Below the pieces are notes generated by a model. It searched no databases. It saw only the letters and a program-made list of their open reading frames with translations, and was not told the DNA's origin. The position numbers and the translations under genes are program-made. A DNA stretch of 41,384 bases, taken from contig JAJFHT010000001.1 in assembly GCA_021775495.1 (NCBI GenBank), positions 1 through 41,384 of the forward strand, given 5' to 3'. Shown one piece after another: positions 23,029 through 33,278 of this stretch (positions are counted from its first letter, which is position 1; every line of letters begins with the position of its first letter). Origin of the DNA: Hyphomicrobiales bacterium. GTDB taxonomy: Bacteria > Pseudomonadota > Alphaproteobacteria > Rhizobiales > Rhizobiaceae.

Positions 23029-26000
23029 CCGGGCGTTCCGTTGCTTTTTTGCTGCTGATGAAAATGCGCTGATAAAACAGACCAATACCGATCAGTGCCG
23101 CGCCTAGCCCCATAAATGAAAACGCTCTCAGCACACCCTCGAGTTCGGACATGTCGATTAGAAATACCTTTACGACGGTCAATGTCACCAATCCCGCGGA
23201 GGCCATGCGGATCATCCGGGAACCCATTTTCTGGCCGAGCACCAGTACCGCGACGCCCAGCACAAGCCAAAGTGCCGAATAGGTATAGGTTTCGGCTGGA
23301 CTGGCGCCTTTCCAGGCACCGATATAGTCGCCCTGATAGAACCATCGAATGGTGAGGCTGACCCAGGCAAAGAAGAACAGCCCGGAAGCTATGCCGAGCG
23401 CCACATTCAATCGCCGGGCAAACGAGCCGGTCCCCTCGCGGCTGAGCCAGTACAGGGAAACCAAAAGGACCGCCGGGACAAGATATCCAAGCACCACGAG
23501 GTTGAGGATCGGATGCATGCCCATCGGAGCATTTGTCAGCAACGGGTTTTCGAGACCCAAATTGATCGCAATCGACACCAGCAGGCCAACTGTCGACAGA
23601 ACATTTGCAACCGTAACGAACAAGCCTTTGAGGATCCTTCGCGACAGCATCAAGGCAATGATTGCGGCGACAAGATATGCAGGTGCATAGCTGAACGCCT
23701 CCAGTGTCGCAGCCGGCGGATTGAGGAATAGGGCGAGAATCGGCGCGTTGTAGAAATGACGGACGGCCAGCCCGATCCAGGTGACCAGGAAGAACTGCGA
23801 AACAATGCCCAAATACAGCACATAGTGTGCCGGACGTCTGCTGCGGGCAAACCACCAGACTGCCAATGCACCCACGGCAGGCAGCAGGTATCCCGCGGTA
23901 ACAAGGTTCCAGAGCTGATGCTCGCCGACAAGATCGGCGTTGAACAGCGGATTGAGCGGAAATGCATGGGCGTAGACCGCCCTTGCAAGGCCGATATAAC
24001 CGACCAGCATCGAACCAAAGCGGAAAACCGGGCTGGGGTTGCGGTCATCCAATCTCATCAGGGTTGCCGATGCACCGAGCGACAGCAATGTGTAGAGGGT
24101 CTGTTCGCCAAGCGTGACCGGACCGTCACCGTCCAAAATACCATCGTTCATTCCGTGCCGGATCAGCACAGCGGCGCCTAGGATCGCGGCGGTTGCCGAC
24201 AATCCTTCCATGATACGCTGCGGCTTTGCATTGGCATTTCGGCCAAAAATCCAGGCGCAAAGGCCGAAAATTACCGCTGGGACATAATAACCCGGTAGCA
24301 GCCAGTTGAATACCGGTGTTTTCGACAGTTCCAGGGCAATGGCCGGATCATAGGCAAACCGGGCCGTGACAGAAATGGCGAATGCCGCCGCGATCCAGCC
24401 CAGGGATGGATATCTCAATTTCCGCCAGGCAAGAGTTGCGGCAAGCGCGGCGATGGCAAGGACAATGCCGGTCCATGCCGGGCCGGATAACAGATGGGCT
24501 GCGGCCCAGACGGAGAACGCCGCGGCAGCAAGAAAAACAGCAACTGCTCCGGTTCCCTTCTTTTCCGCTTCCTGTTGAAACACCAGATATGCGGCAGCAG
24601 AGCCGAATATCACTGCCAGCGCCACGGCAGCTGCTCCGTACCGCAGGTCGCTGTTGAGGTCGGCGAACAGCAGAGCCGACAGGGTATATCCGGCCAGCGG
24701 AACGCAGACCGCGGCAAGAGCCCAGATAACCGAGTGTCCCAACACCGCACAAAGCCTGCCGGCCATTATGCTACCAACCAGGATAAACAGAACCGATGCA
24801 ACCAGCACGGATCCGACATAATCAGCCTCGATCGGCAGTTCTGCGGAGGAAAGGACCGCATTGCCGAGGAGCAAATCGGCTCCGGCAAACGCGCCGAGCC
24901 GTGACCAGACCAACAAAGCAGTTGACGCGACGGCCGCGGCTGCCAGAACAGCCAGCCAGGCAGGGCGGCGAAACGCGGCAAGTATCAGAAACAACAAGAC
25001 CGAGACACTGATGACCAACCGTGCCGACAGGTCTTCCTGACCGCTGTCAGACAGAGCTGCAAGCGCGATCAGCGTTACCGTTACGACGGCCAGATGAACC
25101 GGCCGGTGACCGTATCTGCCATAAGCGGTCAACGTAAGCAGTCGATTTTTACGCCCGCGCTCCCAGACAAGAAGGATGACCAGAACGATCGACGCGACGG
25201 GAAGGGTCAGAGACGAGATATCCCCAGTCGGTGCGGTCGCCGCAAAGCCAACAGCCCACAGAGTAGTGCCGACAAGAGCGGTATTGACAATCCAAATCCG
25301 GCTCCTGATCCGGGCAAGCCATGTGGAGGCAGCCAGAATTACTGCAAGATAGGAGAACAAGATCCAGGGACTGGGGCTTTGTGAACTGACAAGAGCTGGC
25401 GTCGCGTAAGAACCGGCCAATCCGAGGCCAGCGAGCAAAGGGCCGTGTCGCAGCGAGAGCATGACGGTTGCAATGGAGATGGCGGCCAGAACTGCGAACG
25501 ATGTCGCAGGTCCAATGAATTCATAAAGGCCATGTGCTGCATAGGTTACGGCAAACAGGATTGCCGCTCCGGCTGCCGTCAGGATTCCCGGCACATAAGC
25601 GGCCTGATCACCGGCGAAGGAAAGCTTGACATCGCGGCGGCGGATCAGTTCCCCAGCGGCCAGCGCGATTGCACCGGCGACGGCGGCAATTGACAACCGA
25701 ACAGCCGGTCCGAAAATGCCCTGCTCGATCGAGTAACGCACCAGAAAGATACCGCCCAGAGCAAGTGCCAAACCGCCGACCCAGATCGCCCAACGCGAAC
25801 CCAGCGCTTGTTCGAAATCGCCCGCTTCACCTTCCATTTTTTGGATCGGTTCCGGTTTCGCCACATCATCCGCGGAATCTCTGGCTAGCGGCGCGTCGCT
25901 GCCGGAAACCCGGATGGCGCTTTCTCCACTGCCAAAAACGACCTCCGGAGCACCGGCCTCGGAAGCAGAAGCAACGGACGGGATCTCCGGTTCATCCTCA

Positions 26001-26212
26001 GAGACGCCTTCGAACTGCTGTTCTTCCCTGTCGGAAGCGGCGGTCTCTTCCGACTGCGGGTTCTCGGACATTACTTCCGCCGTAGCGTCTTCTTCGCGTC
26101 TTCCCAGTGAGAATCCGTGTTCCAGATCGTTCAGTCGCGTTTCAGCGCGCTGGACCCGCCTGGTCAGCAATAAGATCCAGACAAAGGCACCGATGAGGAA
26201 GAGATAAAACAC
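23015..26212 (-). CDS. Large DUF2339 multi-pass membrane protein
   Basis: This 1065-residue protein starts with one membrane segment (MFYLFLIGAFVWILLL), a short coiled-coil-like RRVQRAETRLNDLEHGF and an acidic, serine-rich linker to about residue 135. From GSRWAIWVGGLALALGGIFL onward it is an almost unbroken series of hydrophobic helices to the end, probably more than twenty. This is the DUF2339 architecture. The function is unknown; the family is thought of as a membrane protein of possible transport or envelope role. It lies 62 bases downstream of recO on the same strand and overlaps the SDR gene. Confidence 0.88.
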   Translation of the reverse strand: MFYLFLIGAFVWILLLTRRVQRAETRLNDLEHGFSLGRREEDATAEVMSENPQSEETAASDREEQQFEGVSEDEPEIPSVASASEAGAPEVVFGSGESAIRVSGSDAPLARDSADDVAKPEPIQKMEGEAGDFEQALGSRWAIWVGGLALALGGIFLVRYSIEQGIFGPAVRLSIAAVAGAIALAAGELIRRRDVKLSFAGDQAAYVPGILTAAGAAILFAVTYAAHGLYEFIGPATSFAVLAAISIATVMLSLRHGPLLAGLGLAGSYATPALVSSQSPSPWILFSYLAVILAASTWLARIRSRIWIVNTALVGTTLWAVGFAATAPTGDISSLTLPVASIVLVILLVWERGRKNRLLTLTAYGRYGHRPVHLAVVTVTLIALAALSDSGQEDLSARLVISVSVLLFLILAAFRRPAWLAVLAAAAVASTALLVWSRLGAFAGADLLLGNAVLSSAELPIEADYVGSVLVASVLFILVGSIMAGRLCAVLGHSVIWALAAVCVPLAGYTLSALLFADLNSDLRYGAAAVALAVIFGSAAAYLVFQQEAEKKGTGAVAVFLAAAAFSVWAAAHLLSGPAWTGIVLAIAALAATLAWRKLRYPSLGWIAAAFAISVTARFAYDPAIALELSKTPVFNWLLPGYYVPAVIFGLCAWIFGRNANAKPQRIMEGLSATAAILGAAVLIRHGMNDGILDGDGPVTLGEQTLYTLLSLGASATLMRLDDRNPSPVFRFGSMLVGYIGLARAVYAHAFPLNPLFNADLVGEHQLWNLVTAGYLLPAVGALAVWWFARSRRPAHYVLYLGIVSQFFLVTWIGLAVRHFYNAPILALFLNPPAATLEAFSYAPAYLVAAIIALMLSRRILKGLFVTVANVLSTVGLLVSIAINLGLENPLLTNAPMGMHPILNLVVLGYLVPAVLLVSLYWLSREGTGSFARRLNVALGIASGLFFFAWVSLTIRWFYQGDYIGAWKGASPAETYTYSALWLVLGVAVLVLGQKMGSRMIRMASAGLVTLTVVKVFLIDMSELEGVLRAFSFMGLGAALIGIGLFYQRIFISSKKATERPDGIG

Positions 26213-26274
26213 GTCTAGAACCTTATCGTGGCTGAAGTGAAAAAACTGGGACCGGCAGGCCGACCAATATCATC

Positions 26275-27033
26275 TCACTCATTCAACGTCTCCGAAATCG
26301 TCTTGCCGGCAAGGTCGGAGCGAACGGCATTTATGAACGCGTTCCTTGCATCCGAATCACCAGTTCCGCGCGGTTCATAGACGTGCCTGTTCAGGAAATA
26401 GCCGGTCAAGCGAAAGGCCGCTTCGAGCGCCGGCCAATCAGCTCGCATTGCCGGCTGCGCGACCAGGAACTCGGGTAAAACGAGCAAGCGTTCAGCCCAG
26501 GGCTGTCCGGCATCCCGGGAGACGGCTTGAGCGGATTTGGGTGAGACATAGGCCAGATCGTTGCGCTGTCCGGATGCCGCACACGTGCTGAGGTCGAGGC
26601 CAAAACCCAACTCTTCCAGCAGCAGCAGTTCAAACCGGACGATCAGTTCCGCCGCCGATGCAGAATCTTCAAGATGACCGATGATGATGTTCAGGGTTTC
26701 ATAGACCGCCGGATGCGGGTCGCGTTCTGGCAACAGTCTCGCGTGAGACGCCAGCATCTGCAATCCGTGCACCGCCGGACGACTTGCCATCAACAGAGCG
26801 GCGTTCATGGCGATCGGTTCGACCTGAAAGCTGCCCAGATGTTCATCGAGACGGGCGCGCCAGGACAGTTCCACACGATTGCCGGATTGCAGAACCGGCT
26901 GCATGCGACGGGAACGTCCACCACGAACCAGGCCAAGATGCCGGCCATGACGTGCCGTCATTACTTCCAGGATCGCACTGGTTTCTCCGTGCTTGCGTGT
27001 TGCGAGTACGATGCCCTCGTCGCGCCACTCCAT
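26275..27033 (-). CDS. recO: DNA repair protein RecO
   Basis: The 252-residue protein matches RecO in length and in its N-terminal OB-fold start ([51 protein letters not shown]). The C-terminal helical domain follows ([20 protein letters not shown] in essence, with CAASG). RecO works with RecR and RecF to load RecA on SSB-coated single-stranded DNA during gap repair. It lies 38 bases downstream of era in the rnc-era-recO order typical of bacteria. Confidence 0.95.
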   Translation of the reverse strand: MEWRDEGIVLATRKHGETSAILEVMTARHGRHLGLVRGGRSRRMQPVLQSGNRVELSWRARLDEHLGSFQVEPIAMNAALLMASRPAVHGLQMLASHARLLPERDPHPAVYETLNIIIGHLEDSASAAELIVRFELLLLEELGFGLDLSTCAASGQRNDLAYVSPKSAQAVSRDAGQPWAERLLVLPEFLVAQPAMRADWPALEAAFRLTGYFLNRHVYEPRGTGDSDARNAFINAVRSDLAGKTISETLNE

Positions 27034-27071
27034 TCGCCAGATCCTTTCGTGCCGATCAGCGCAGCAGGCAC

Positions 27072-27989
27072 CTAACCGGGAAATTCAAGGCCCATTTCAC
27101 GGTATCTCTCAGGGTCATTACCCCAGTTTTCGCGCACCTTCACAAACAAAAAGAGATGAACCGGTTGCTCCAGAATACCGGCAATCTCCTTGCGGGAGGC
27201 CTGCCCGATCGCCTTGATCGTGGCCCCGCCCTGCCCCAGAACAATTTTCTTCTGGCTGTCGCGTTCGACATAGATGACCTGTTGGATTCGAACAGACCCG
27301 TCTTTTTTTTCTTCCCAGGATTCGGTTTCTACATGCGAGGAATAAGGCAGTTCCTGGTGCAATCTCAAATAGAGTTTTTCACGGGTGATTTCGGCCGCCA
27401 GCTGCCGCATCGGAAAATCCGTGATCTGATCCGCGGGGAAATACCATGGGCCTTCCGGAAGAATTTCTGAAAGATGATCCAGCACGTCGGTACAGCCGGA
27501 TCCGGTCAGGGCGGAGACCATGAACGTGCGATCGAAATTTGCCCGGCCGGTAATCTCTTTGGTCAGCTGGAGGAGCTTTTCCCGCTTGACCCGATCGACC
27601 TTGTTAAGAATCAGGCATTTTGGCTGACGCACAAATTCCAGCTTTTCCAGTATGGAATCGGCATCGGCAGTGATGCCGCGCTCGGCGTCGATCAGCACCA
27701 GCACAACATCGGCATCATAGGCGCTGCCCCAGGCGGTCTTGACCATAGCCTGGTCCAGTTTGCGGCGCGGTCCGAATATTCCAGGTGTGTCGACAAAAAC
27801 GATCTGCGTCTCGTTACATGTGCAGATGCCACGGACTAGCGCCCGGGTTGTCTGAACCTTCTGCGTGACAATCGAAACCTTGGCGCCGACAAACCGGTTT
27901 ACCAAAGTCGATGTCCCGGCATTTGGTGCACCGATCAGCGCGACAAATCCGGAACGTGTACCCGTTTTTTCAGTTTCCGGCTCGGTCAT
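27072..27989 (-). CDS. era: GTPase Era (Walker A lysine replaced)
   Basis: The 305-residue protein is Era: G2 region [11 protein letters not shown]3 [11 protein letters not shown]4 LNKVDRV, G5 SALTGSG and the C-terminal KH domain ([20 protein letters not shown]). Era binds GTP and the 3' end of 16S rRNA during 30S assembly. The P-loop is abnormal: residues 20-27 read GAPNAGTS, with Thr26 where the near-universal Lys should be (codon ACA, complement of 27912-27914). A single base change from AAA would give this. All else looks intact. It overlaps rnc by 4 bases and is surely cotranscribed with it. Confidence 0.95.
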   Translation of the reverse strand: MTEPETEKTGTRSGFVALIGAPNAGTSTLVNRFVGAKVSIVTQKVQTTRALVRGICTCNETQIVFVDTPGIFGPRRKLDQAMVKTAWGSAYDADVVLVLIDAERGITADADSILEKLEFVRQPKCLILNKVDRVKREKLLQLTKEITGRANFDRTFMVSALTGSGCTDVLDHLSEILPEGPWYFPADQITDFPMRQLAAEITREKLYLRLHQELPYSSHVETESWEEKKDGSVRIQQVIYVERDSQKKIVLGQGGATIKAIGQASRKEIAGILEQPVHLFLFVKVRENWGNDPERYREMGLEFPG

Positions 27990-28708
27990 TGTTGATTTTC
28001 CTGGGCCTGCCAGACCCCTTCGCGGTAAAGAATCTGTGACGCCGCAGCGCGCTCGGCCTCACGTTTGGAACGGCCCACTCCCTGGCCGTCATCAACCCCG
28101 TCTACTTTAACGCCGACGGTGAATGTCGGATCGTGATCCGGGCCATTTCGCGAGTCTATTGAGTAGACCGGCGGAGCGGCCCCGATGCGATGTGCCCATT
28201 CCTGCAATTCGGTCTTTGCGTCGCGGCGAGCAGTTGCGACCTGCTTCGAACGCGGCTCCCAATAATTCAGCACGAATTTACGCGCCGCTTCTATTCCACT
28301 GTCGAGGAATATCGCCGCGATCAGGGCCTCAATGACGTCGGCGCGCAGATTCTGACTTTTGGGTCCGGTCAGAGACTTGATGTCGCTGCCGGTGACGATG
28401 AACTCATGCAGACCAATCTGGTCAGCAACATCCGCGCAGGCTTCCGTCTCCACAAGCGCATGCAGGCGTACTGAAAGTTCACCCTGATCGGCATCGCGAT
28501 GGTGGTCAAACAGCATATCCGCAATGATCAGCCCGAGGACCCGGTCCCCGAGAAACTCAAGCCGCTCATAGTCAGAACCACTGGCAGACCGGGCGCTGGA
28601 ATGCGTCATCGCCCGCAACAAGAGCTGGTGATCGGCGAAGTTGATACCGACCTGCTCAGCGAGAAGCTTCGCGAGCTCGGCAATCGGACGTATCGGCCCC
28701 TGGCTCAT
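27986..28708 (-). CDS. rnc: Ribonuclease III
   Basis: The 240-residue protein has the RNase III signature YERLEFLGDRVLGL (E48, E51, D55), the second metal-binding segment NLRADVIEALIAAIFLDSG, and a C-terminal double-stranded RNA-binding domain (KTELQEWAHRIGAAPPVYSI; GVGRSKREAERAAA). It cleaves double-stranded RNA in rRNA precursors and some messages. Its end overlaps the era start by 4 bases, and it begins 31 bases after lepB. Confidence 0.96.
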   Translation of the reverse strand: MSQGPIRPIAELAKLLAEQVGINFADHQLLLRAMTHSSARSASGSDYERLEFLGDRVLGLIIADMLFDHHRDADQGELSVRLHALVETEACADVADQIGLHEFIVTGSDIKSLTGPKSQNLRADVIEALIAAIFLDSGIEAARKFVLNYWEPRSKQVATARRDAKTELQEWAHRIGAAPPVYSIDSRNGPDHDPTFTVGVKVDGVDDGQGVGRSKREAERAAASQILYREGVWQAQENQQ

Positions 28709-28739
28709 ACCCTGATCTGCACTCTCACCCGAGTGATCA

Positions 28740-29507
28740 TCATTCGATGAAGTCTAACAGACGCCCGATCCTCATCTGGGTTGGCCATTTCCAGACCTCC
28801 AGCGGGCTTGCCCGTCCCGCAATCGAGAAGAAAATAACGTTCGCCCGCCCGACAAAATTTTCCAGCGGGACAAACCCGACCGCCGCTCGGCTGTCGTTGG
28901 AATTGTCTCGATTGTCGCCCATCATGAAATAATGTCCGGCGGGCACTACAAATTCACGGGTGTCATCGGCAATGGAATTCGGCGTGATGTCGAGCGTCTG
29001 GTACGATACGCCATTCGGCAATGTCTCACGATAAACATCGACCGGCCGATTGACTTCGGTGATGTCGGGATTGTCAATCTGGCCTATTTTATCCTGTTTC
29101 ACCGCTTCGCCGTTTATGTGCAGCACACCGCGGCGCATTTGAATTCTGTCACCCGGCAATCCGATGACACGCTTGATATAGTCAAGCTGCGGATTCGGCG
29201 GAAACTTGAAAACCGCCACATCCCCGCGCTCCGGTGCACCCGACCAGATCCGCCCGGAAAACAGGTTTGGTGAAAATGGCAGGGAATGGCGGGAGTAACC
29301 ATAGGCCCATTTGGTGACAAACAGATAGTCGCCTTCCAGCAAGGTCGGGCGCATCGAACCCGACGGGATCGAAAACGGCTGAAACAGGAATGTGCGGATG
29401 ATAAGCGCCAGGACAAGCGCCTGGATTATGACGCTGAATGTCTCGCCGATTCCGGCGGACTTCTTGTCATTTTTTTTCGATGTGCTGATTTCGTTTTCCT
29501 CGATCAC
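28740..29507 (-). CDS. lepB: Signal peptidase I
   Basis: The 255-residue enzyme has an N-terminal membrane anchor (FSVIIQALVLALIIRTFLFQ), the catalytic PSGSM with Ser51, Lys112 in DYIKRVIGLPGD, and the C-terminal GDNRDNSNDSR box. It removes signal peptides from exported proteins at the periplasmic face. The start is GTG at 29507, with GAGGG about 10 bases upstream. The 250-base gap up to acpS may hold a separate promoter; I saw no clear one. Confidence 0.96.
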   Translation of the reverse strand: MIEENEISTSKKNDKKSAGIGETFSVIIQALVLALIIRTFLFQPFSIPSGSMRPTLLEGDYLFVTKWAYGYSRHSLPFSPNLFSGRIWSGAPERGDVAVFKFPPNPQLDYIKRVIGLPGDRIQMRRGVLHINGEAVKQDKIGQIDNPDITEVNRPVDVYRETLPNGVSYQTLDITPNSIADDTREFVVPAGHYFMMGDNRDNSNDSRAAVGFVPLENFVGRANVIFFSIAGRASPLEVWKWPTQMRIGRLLDFIE

Positions 29508-29757
29508 GCCTTTGCCGCCCTCGGATAATTGGCCTTGCCCCTCTTAGCCGCTCGCAAAGCCCGGGGCAACGCAATAGCGCACTCCTCCATGCGATAGGGC
29601 AAGACGCTTTATGGTGAAAATTCTGCAGCCCAAGTTCCAATATCGATGCCCGAACTGCAATTGGCAGCCCTGCAGGAATTGCAAGCGGCTATTTGGCGTC
29701 CGACTGTGGCGACAATCCGGCAATTGCGTTGCTACCCGGCTTATGACTTCAGATGGC

Positions 29758-30159
29758 TCAGCCGGCTGGTAGCGCCTCGATGATGACAAAGGCCTGCGCG
29801 AGCGGAAAGTCGTCGGTGATGGTGAGGTGGATGGCCGGTGTACATCCGCCCGGAAGCAGATCGCTCAAACGATCTGCGGCTCCATTGGTCAGTTGCAGTG
29901 TCGGCTTGCCCCCCGGCAGGTTCACCACGCCCATGTCCCGCCAGAACACCCCTTGTGACAGCCCGGTCCCAAGTGCCTTGGCACAGGCTTCCTTGGCGGC
30001 AAACCGCTTGGCATAGGACGCTGCCCGCTCCCGGCGACCATCGGATTTTTTTTGTTCGGTTTCTGTGAAAATGCGGTTGATGAAACGGTCACCAAAGCGA
30101 TCCAGCGAACTTTGAATACGACGGATGTCGATCAGGTCGCTTCCGATCCCGATGATCAT
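29758..30159 (-). CDS. acpS: Holo-[acyl-carrier-protein] synthase
   Basis: The 133-residue protein matches Acp[17 protein letters not shown] with Asp8, FTETEQ, and [15 protein letters not shown] with Glu57. It transfers 4'-phosphopantetheine from CoA to acyl carrier protein, a step needed for fatty acid synthesis. The start ATG at 30159 overlaps the stop of the DUF2062 gene (ATGA arrangement), so translation is coupled. Confidence 0.95.
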   Translation of the reverse strand: MIIGIGSDLIDIRRIQSSLDRFGDRFINRIFTETEQKKSDGRRERAASYAKRFAAKEACAKALGTGLSQGVFWRDMGVVNLPGGKPTLQLTNGAADRLSDLLPGGCTPAIHLTITDDFPLAQAFVIIEALPAG

Positions 30160-30752
30160 GATTGAGGCGCTGCGCCGCCTGGAATTGAGGCCTTTTTGGC
30201 CCGTCGCCTTGCCCTGGAGGCAAGCCTCTTTGCCCGCTGTTGGCGAAACGTCACAGTGGCAAAGCGGGTGAACAGATAAAAAGCGAATGCAAAGGCCAGC
30301 CCGATCGGAATCGCACCGACAAGCATCGGTTTGATCAGCGGGACCCACAACAGATGCCAGTCGAGATGCCAGAATGATTGACCGAGATGCATCGGAGCGA
30401 TCTCACCATCCGTCGATCCGGTTAAAATAAATCGCCCGGTCTGAAAAGTTGCGCCCCAGATAAACGGGAAGGTCAGCGGATTTCCAATGGCTGTTCCGAA
30501 AGCCGATGCCAGCAGGTTGCCGGCGAGAATATAGGCGAGGACACCAGCGATGACAAAGTGGAAGCCGAGCAACGGCGTAAAGGAGGCGAAGACACCGGCC
30601 GCAACACCAGCTGCAACCGCATGGGGGGAAGCTGTCAGCCGGAGCACCCGTTTAGTAAAATATTGGAAGGAACGTATGAACGAACGGCGTGGCCAAAAAA
30701 ATGTTCTGGTCTTCTCCCAGGTATCAACTGGTTTTCTACGCCTGAACAACAT
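30156..30752 (-). CDS. DUF2062 domain-containing membrane protein
   Basis: This 198-residue membrane protein shows the DUF2062 pattern: [20 protein letters not shown], the small-residue motif [18 protein letters not shown], and several membrane segments, with a basic C-terminal tail ([20 protein letters not shown]). Members of this family are frequent near acpS in alphaproteobacteria but have no established biochemical role. The ATG at 30752 (MLFRRRK) is preferred; the frame is open a further 12 codons upstream. It overlaps acpS by 4 bases. Confidence 0.87.
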   Translation of the reverse strand: MLFRRRKPVDTWEKTRTFFWPRRSFIRSFQYFTKRVLRLTASPHAVAAGVAAGVFASFTPLLGFHFVIAGVLAYILAGNLLASAFGTAIGNPLTFPFIWGATFQTGRFILTGSTDGEIAPMHLGQSFWHLDWHLLWVPLIKPMLVGAIPIGLAFAFAFYLFTRFATVTFRQQRAKRLASRARRRAKKASIPGGAAPQS

Positions 30753-30855
30753 GCTCTTGCCTGGGATCCTTCCAGCCAAATTCGACAACGATTTGGGCAG
30801 TGTAACTGCTCGGAGTTAAGCAAGTCTTGGTACGCCCGAGAACCTGCTTATAAAA

Positions 30856-30884
30856 AATATAGTCACGGTTGTTGATCACGGCAA
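30856..30884 (-). promoter_or_regulatory. Candidate housekeeping promoter for DUF2062-acpS
   Basis: On the minus strand, TTGCCG (30884-30879) and TATATT (30861-30856) are separated by exactly 17 bases, a good sigma-70-type pair. Transcription would start near 30849, about 97 bases before the DUF2062 start codon. This is a sequence match only. Confidence 0.45.
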
Positions 30885-30993
30885 CGCCATGACCGCAACA
30901 AAAATTGTTGAATTTCAAGGGGTGAGGCATGATTTTGCGCCAAAACGGCACAACAGCCGGCCTGGACGGTCGACCGCGCGGCATGACATCGCG

Positions 30994-33222
30994 TCAACCA
31001 TTGACACGGCGGGTCTCGCTGACGCTTGACATGTCCTTCAATTGCGAGATGACACGATTGAGGTGTTTCAGATCCCAAACCTCCAGGTCGATCATCATTT
31101 CCGTGAAATCGGGCGCAGTGCGCACCATGGAAAGCGTGTGAATATTTGCATCGTTTGAGGCAATGATCTGGGAGATGTCGGCGAGCGAACCTGGCTCGTT
31201 GATTGCAGTGACCTTGATCCGGGCCCGGAACCGTTCCCGCATCGCTTCGTCGATATCCCATCGCACATCTATCCAACGGTCCGGCTGATCATCAAATGCG
31301 GTCAGCGAAGGAGACTGGATCGGATAGATGGTAATTCCGGATCCCGGTTGCAGGATACCGACAATGCGGTCCCCGGGGACGGCCCCTTCCGGCGCAAAGC
31401 GGACCGGCAAATCGCCACGGGCGCCCCGAATCGGAACGGCGCTTTTTTCCATCTCCTTTTTCTTCCGGCGTGTCTGGGAACGGCCGGGCACCCGAAACAG
31501 CATGCCGGCAGCGTTGCGAAGGTTGAACCAGCCCTCCTCGCGAGATTTCGGTTTTGGCGTGACCCGCTCATCCTTGTAGTCGGGATACACGGCCTTCAAT
31601 ACATCCGGCGAAGACAATTCGCCGCGCCCCACCGCTGTAAGGACATCTTCGATGTCTTTGCGCGCCAGACGCGGAAGGACCGGCTTCAACAGATCGTTGG
31701 TGAATTTCTTGCCCGCACGTTCGAAGGCGCGCTCCAGAATACGTGCTCCAAGGCCGGAATATTGCTTGCGCAGGGCGGCGCGCGTTGCCCGGCGAATCGC
31801 CGACCGCGCCTTGCCGGTCACGACGACGGATTCCCACGCGGCGGGTGGGATTTGCGCCTTGGAGCGAACAATCTCCACCTCGTCGCCGTTTTGCAGTTCG
31901 GTAATCAGCGGCATGATCCGGCCATTGACCTTGGCGCCGACGCAGGAATCTCCGACATCGGTGTGGACGGCATAGGCAAAATCGATCGGCGTGGCGCCGC
32001 GCGGCAGGGCAATCAGCCCGCCCTTCGGCGTAAAACAGAATACTTGATCGTGGAACAGTTCGAGCTTGGTGTTTTCGAGGAAATCTTCCGGATTGTCGCC
32101 TTCGGACAGCGCCTCGATCGTTCGGCGCAGCCAAGCATATGCGTTGGTATCCCGTGAGACCGCCGCCTTCGAACCGTTCAGTTTGTCGCCGGCATCGGTG
32201 TAGACGGAATGGGCGGCGACACCATATTCGGCGATCTGCTGCATTTCACGGGTGCGGATCTGCAACTCGACGCGTTGGCGCGATGGACCGACGACCGTCG
32301 TATGGATCGAGCGATAGTCGTTCTGTTTCGGTGTCGAGATGTAGTCCTTGAACCGTCCAGGCACCATCGACCAGGTCGCGTGAATGATGCCGAGCGCTTT
32401 GTAACAATCCTCCAGCGACTCGACCATGACACGAAAGCCAAAAATATCCGACAGTTGTTCAAAGGAAAGCGCCTTTGCCTCCATCTTGCGAAACACTGAC
32501 CACGGTTTTTTCTGGCGGCTGGACACCTCTGCTTTCAGACCATGCTGTTCAAACAATTCGCTGAGCGACTGCTCGATTTCACCGATAATGCCACGAGTGC
32601 GTTCAAACGTGCCGGCCAGGCGTTCGGTAACGGTCCGATGGGCTTCCGGATTGATATGCGAAAAGGCCAGCTCTTCGAGTTCTTCGCGCATGTCTTGCAT
32701 ACCCATGCGCCCGGCCAGCGGGGCATAGATATCCATGGTCTCTTCGGCGATGCGTTGCCGTTTTTCCAGCGGCACGTGATCGAGTGTGCGCATATTGTGG
32801 AGGCGGTCGGCGAGTTTAACCAGCAGAACCCGAACATCATCGGAAATCGCCAACAGCAGTTTGCGAAGGTTTTCCGCCTGTTCGGCCTTTTTGGAAACGA
32901 GATCAAGTTTTTTGAGCTTGGTCAGCCCTTCAACGAGCTGGCCAAGATCGGCCCCGAACAACTCATCGATTTCCTGGCGTGTGGCTGAAGTGTCTTCAAT
33001 CGTGTCGTGAAGCAGCGCAACGGCAATCGTCGCCTCGTCAAGCTTCATCTCCGTCAGGATTGCAGCCACTTCAAGCGGATGGGAAAAATAGGGGTCGCCC
33101 GAGGCCCGGGTCTGATGACCATGTTTTTGCATGGCATAGACATAGGCCTTGTTCAGCAGTGCCTCGTTGACGTCAGGCTTGTAACGCTGAACGCGTTCGA
33201 CAAGCTCATATTGACGCATCAT
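30994..33222 (-). CDS. rsh: Bifunctional (p)ppGpp synthetase/hydrolase RSH
   Basis: The 742-residue protein is a full-length RSH enzyme. The HD hydrolase part has H72-D73 and E76-D77 (LLHDTIED). The synthetase part includes FGFRVMVESLEDCYKALGII and RFKDYISTPKQNDYRSIHTT. The basic RFKD form (290-293) is that of bifunctional SpoT/Rel enzymes, not RelA. A TGS domain (FTPKGGLIALPRGATPIDFA) and a C-terminal ACT domain (ITV-like NEPGSLADISQIIASNDANI) follow. It makes and degrades the stringent-response alarmone. AGGTGA lies about 8 bases before the ATG at 33222, directly after the T-run of a strong terminator. Confidence 0.96.
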   Translation of the reverse strand: MMRQYELVERVQRYKPDVNEALLNKAYVYAMQKHGHQTRASGDPYFSHPLEVAAILTEMKLDEATIAVALLHDTIEDTSATRQEIDELFGADLGQLVEGLTKLKKLDLVSKKAEQAENLRKLLLAISDDVRVLLVKLADRLHNMRTLDHVPLEKRQRIAEETMDIYAPLAGRMGMQDMREELEELAFSHINPEAHRTVTERLAGTFERTRGIIGEIEQSLSELFEQHGLKAEVSSRQKKPWSVFRKMEAKALSFEQLSDIFGFRVMVESLEDCYKALGIIHATWSMVPGRFKDYISTPKQNDYRSIHTTVVGPSRQRVELQIRTREMQQIAEYGVAAHSVYTDAGDKLNGSKAAVSRDTNAYAWLRRTIEALSEGDNPEDFLENTKLELFHDQVFCFTPKGGLIALPRGATPIDFAYAVHTDVGDSCVGAKVNGRIMPLITELQNGDEVEIVRSKAQIPPAAWESVVVTGKARSAIRRATRAALRKQYSGLGARILERAFERAGKKFTNDLLKPVLPRLARKDIEDVLTAVGRGELSSPDVLKAVYPDYKDERVTPKPKSREEGWFNLRNAAGMLFRVPGRSQTRRKKKEMEKSAVPIRGARGDLPVRFAPEGAVPGDRIVGILQPGSGITIYPIQSPSLTAFDDQPDRWIDVRWDIDEAMRERFRARIKVTAINEPGSLADISQIIASNDANIHTLSMVRTAPDFTEMMIDLEVWDLKHLNRVISQLKDMSSVSETRRVNG

Positions 33223-33240
33223 CGGCGATCACCTGTGTTC

Positions 33241-33278
33241 AAACAAAAAAACATGCGCCGTGGTTCGCACGGCGCATG
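33241..33278 (-). terminator. Strong intrinsic terminator between rpoZ and rsh
   Basis: On the minus strand CATGCGCCGTG (33278-33268) pairs perfectly with CACGGCGCATG (33262-33252) around a 5-base loop, an 11-bp stem, and is followed at once by TTTTTTTGTTT. It lies after rpoZ and only about 18 bases before the rsh start codon. A TTGACA box sits just upstream (33304-33299). Confidence 0.85.

Noticed and set aside
30736-30984. 82-codon minus-strand frame between rsh and the DUF2062 gene (MPHPLKFNNFCCGHG...)
   Set aside because: No ribosome binding site at its ATGs, less GC-rich third positions than its neighbours, and a good promoter match overlaps it. More likely leader and promoter DNA, though a small protein cannot be excluded.
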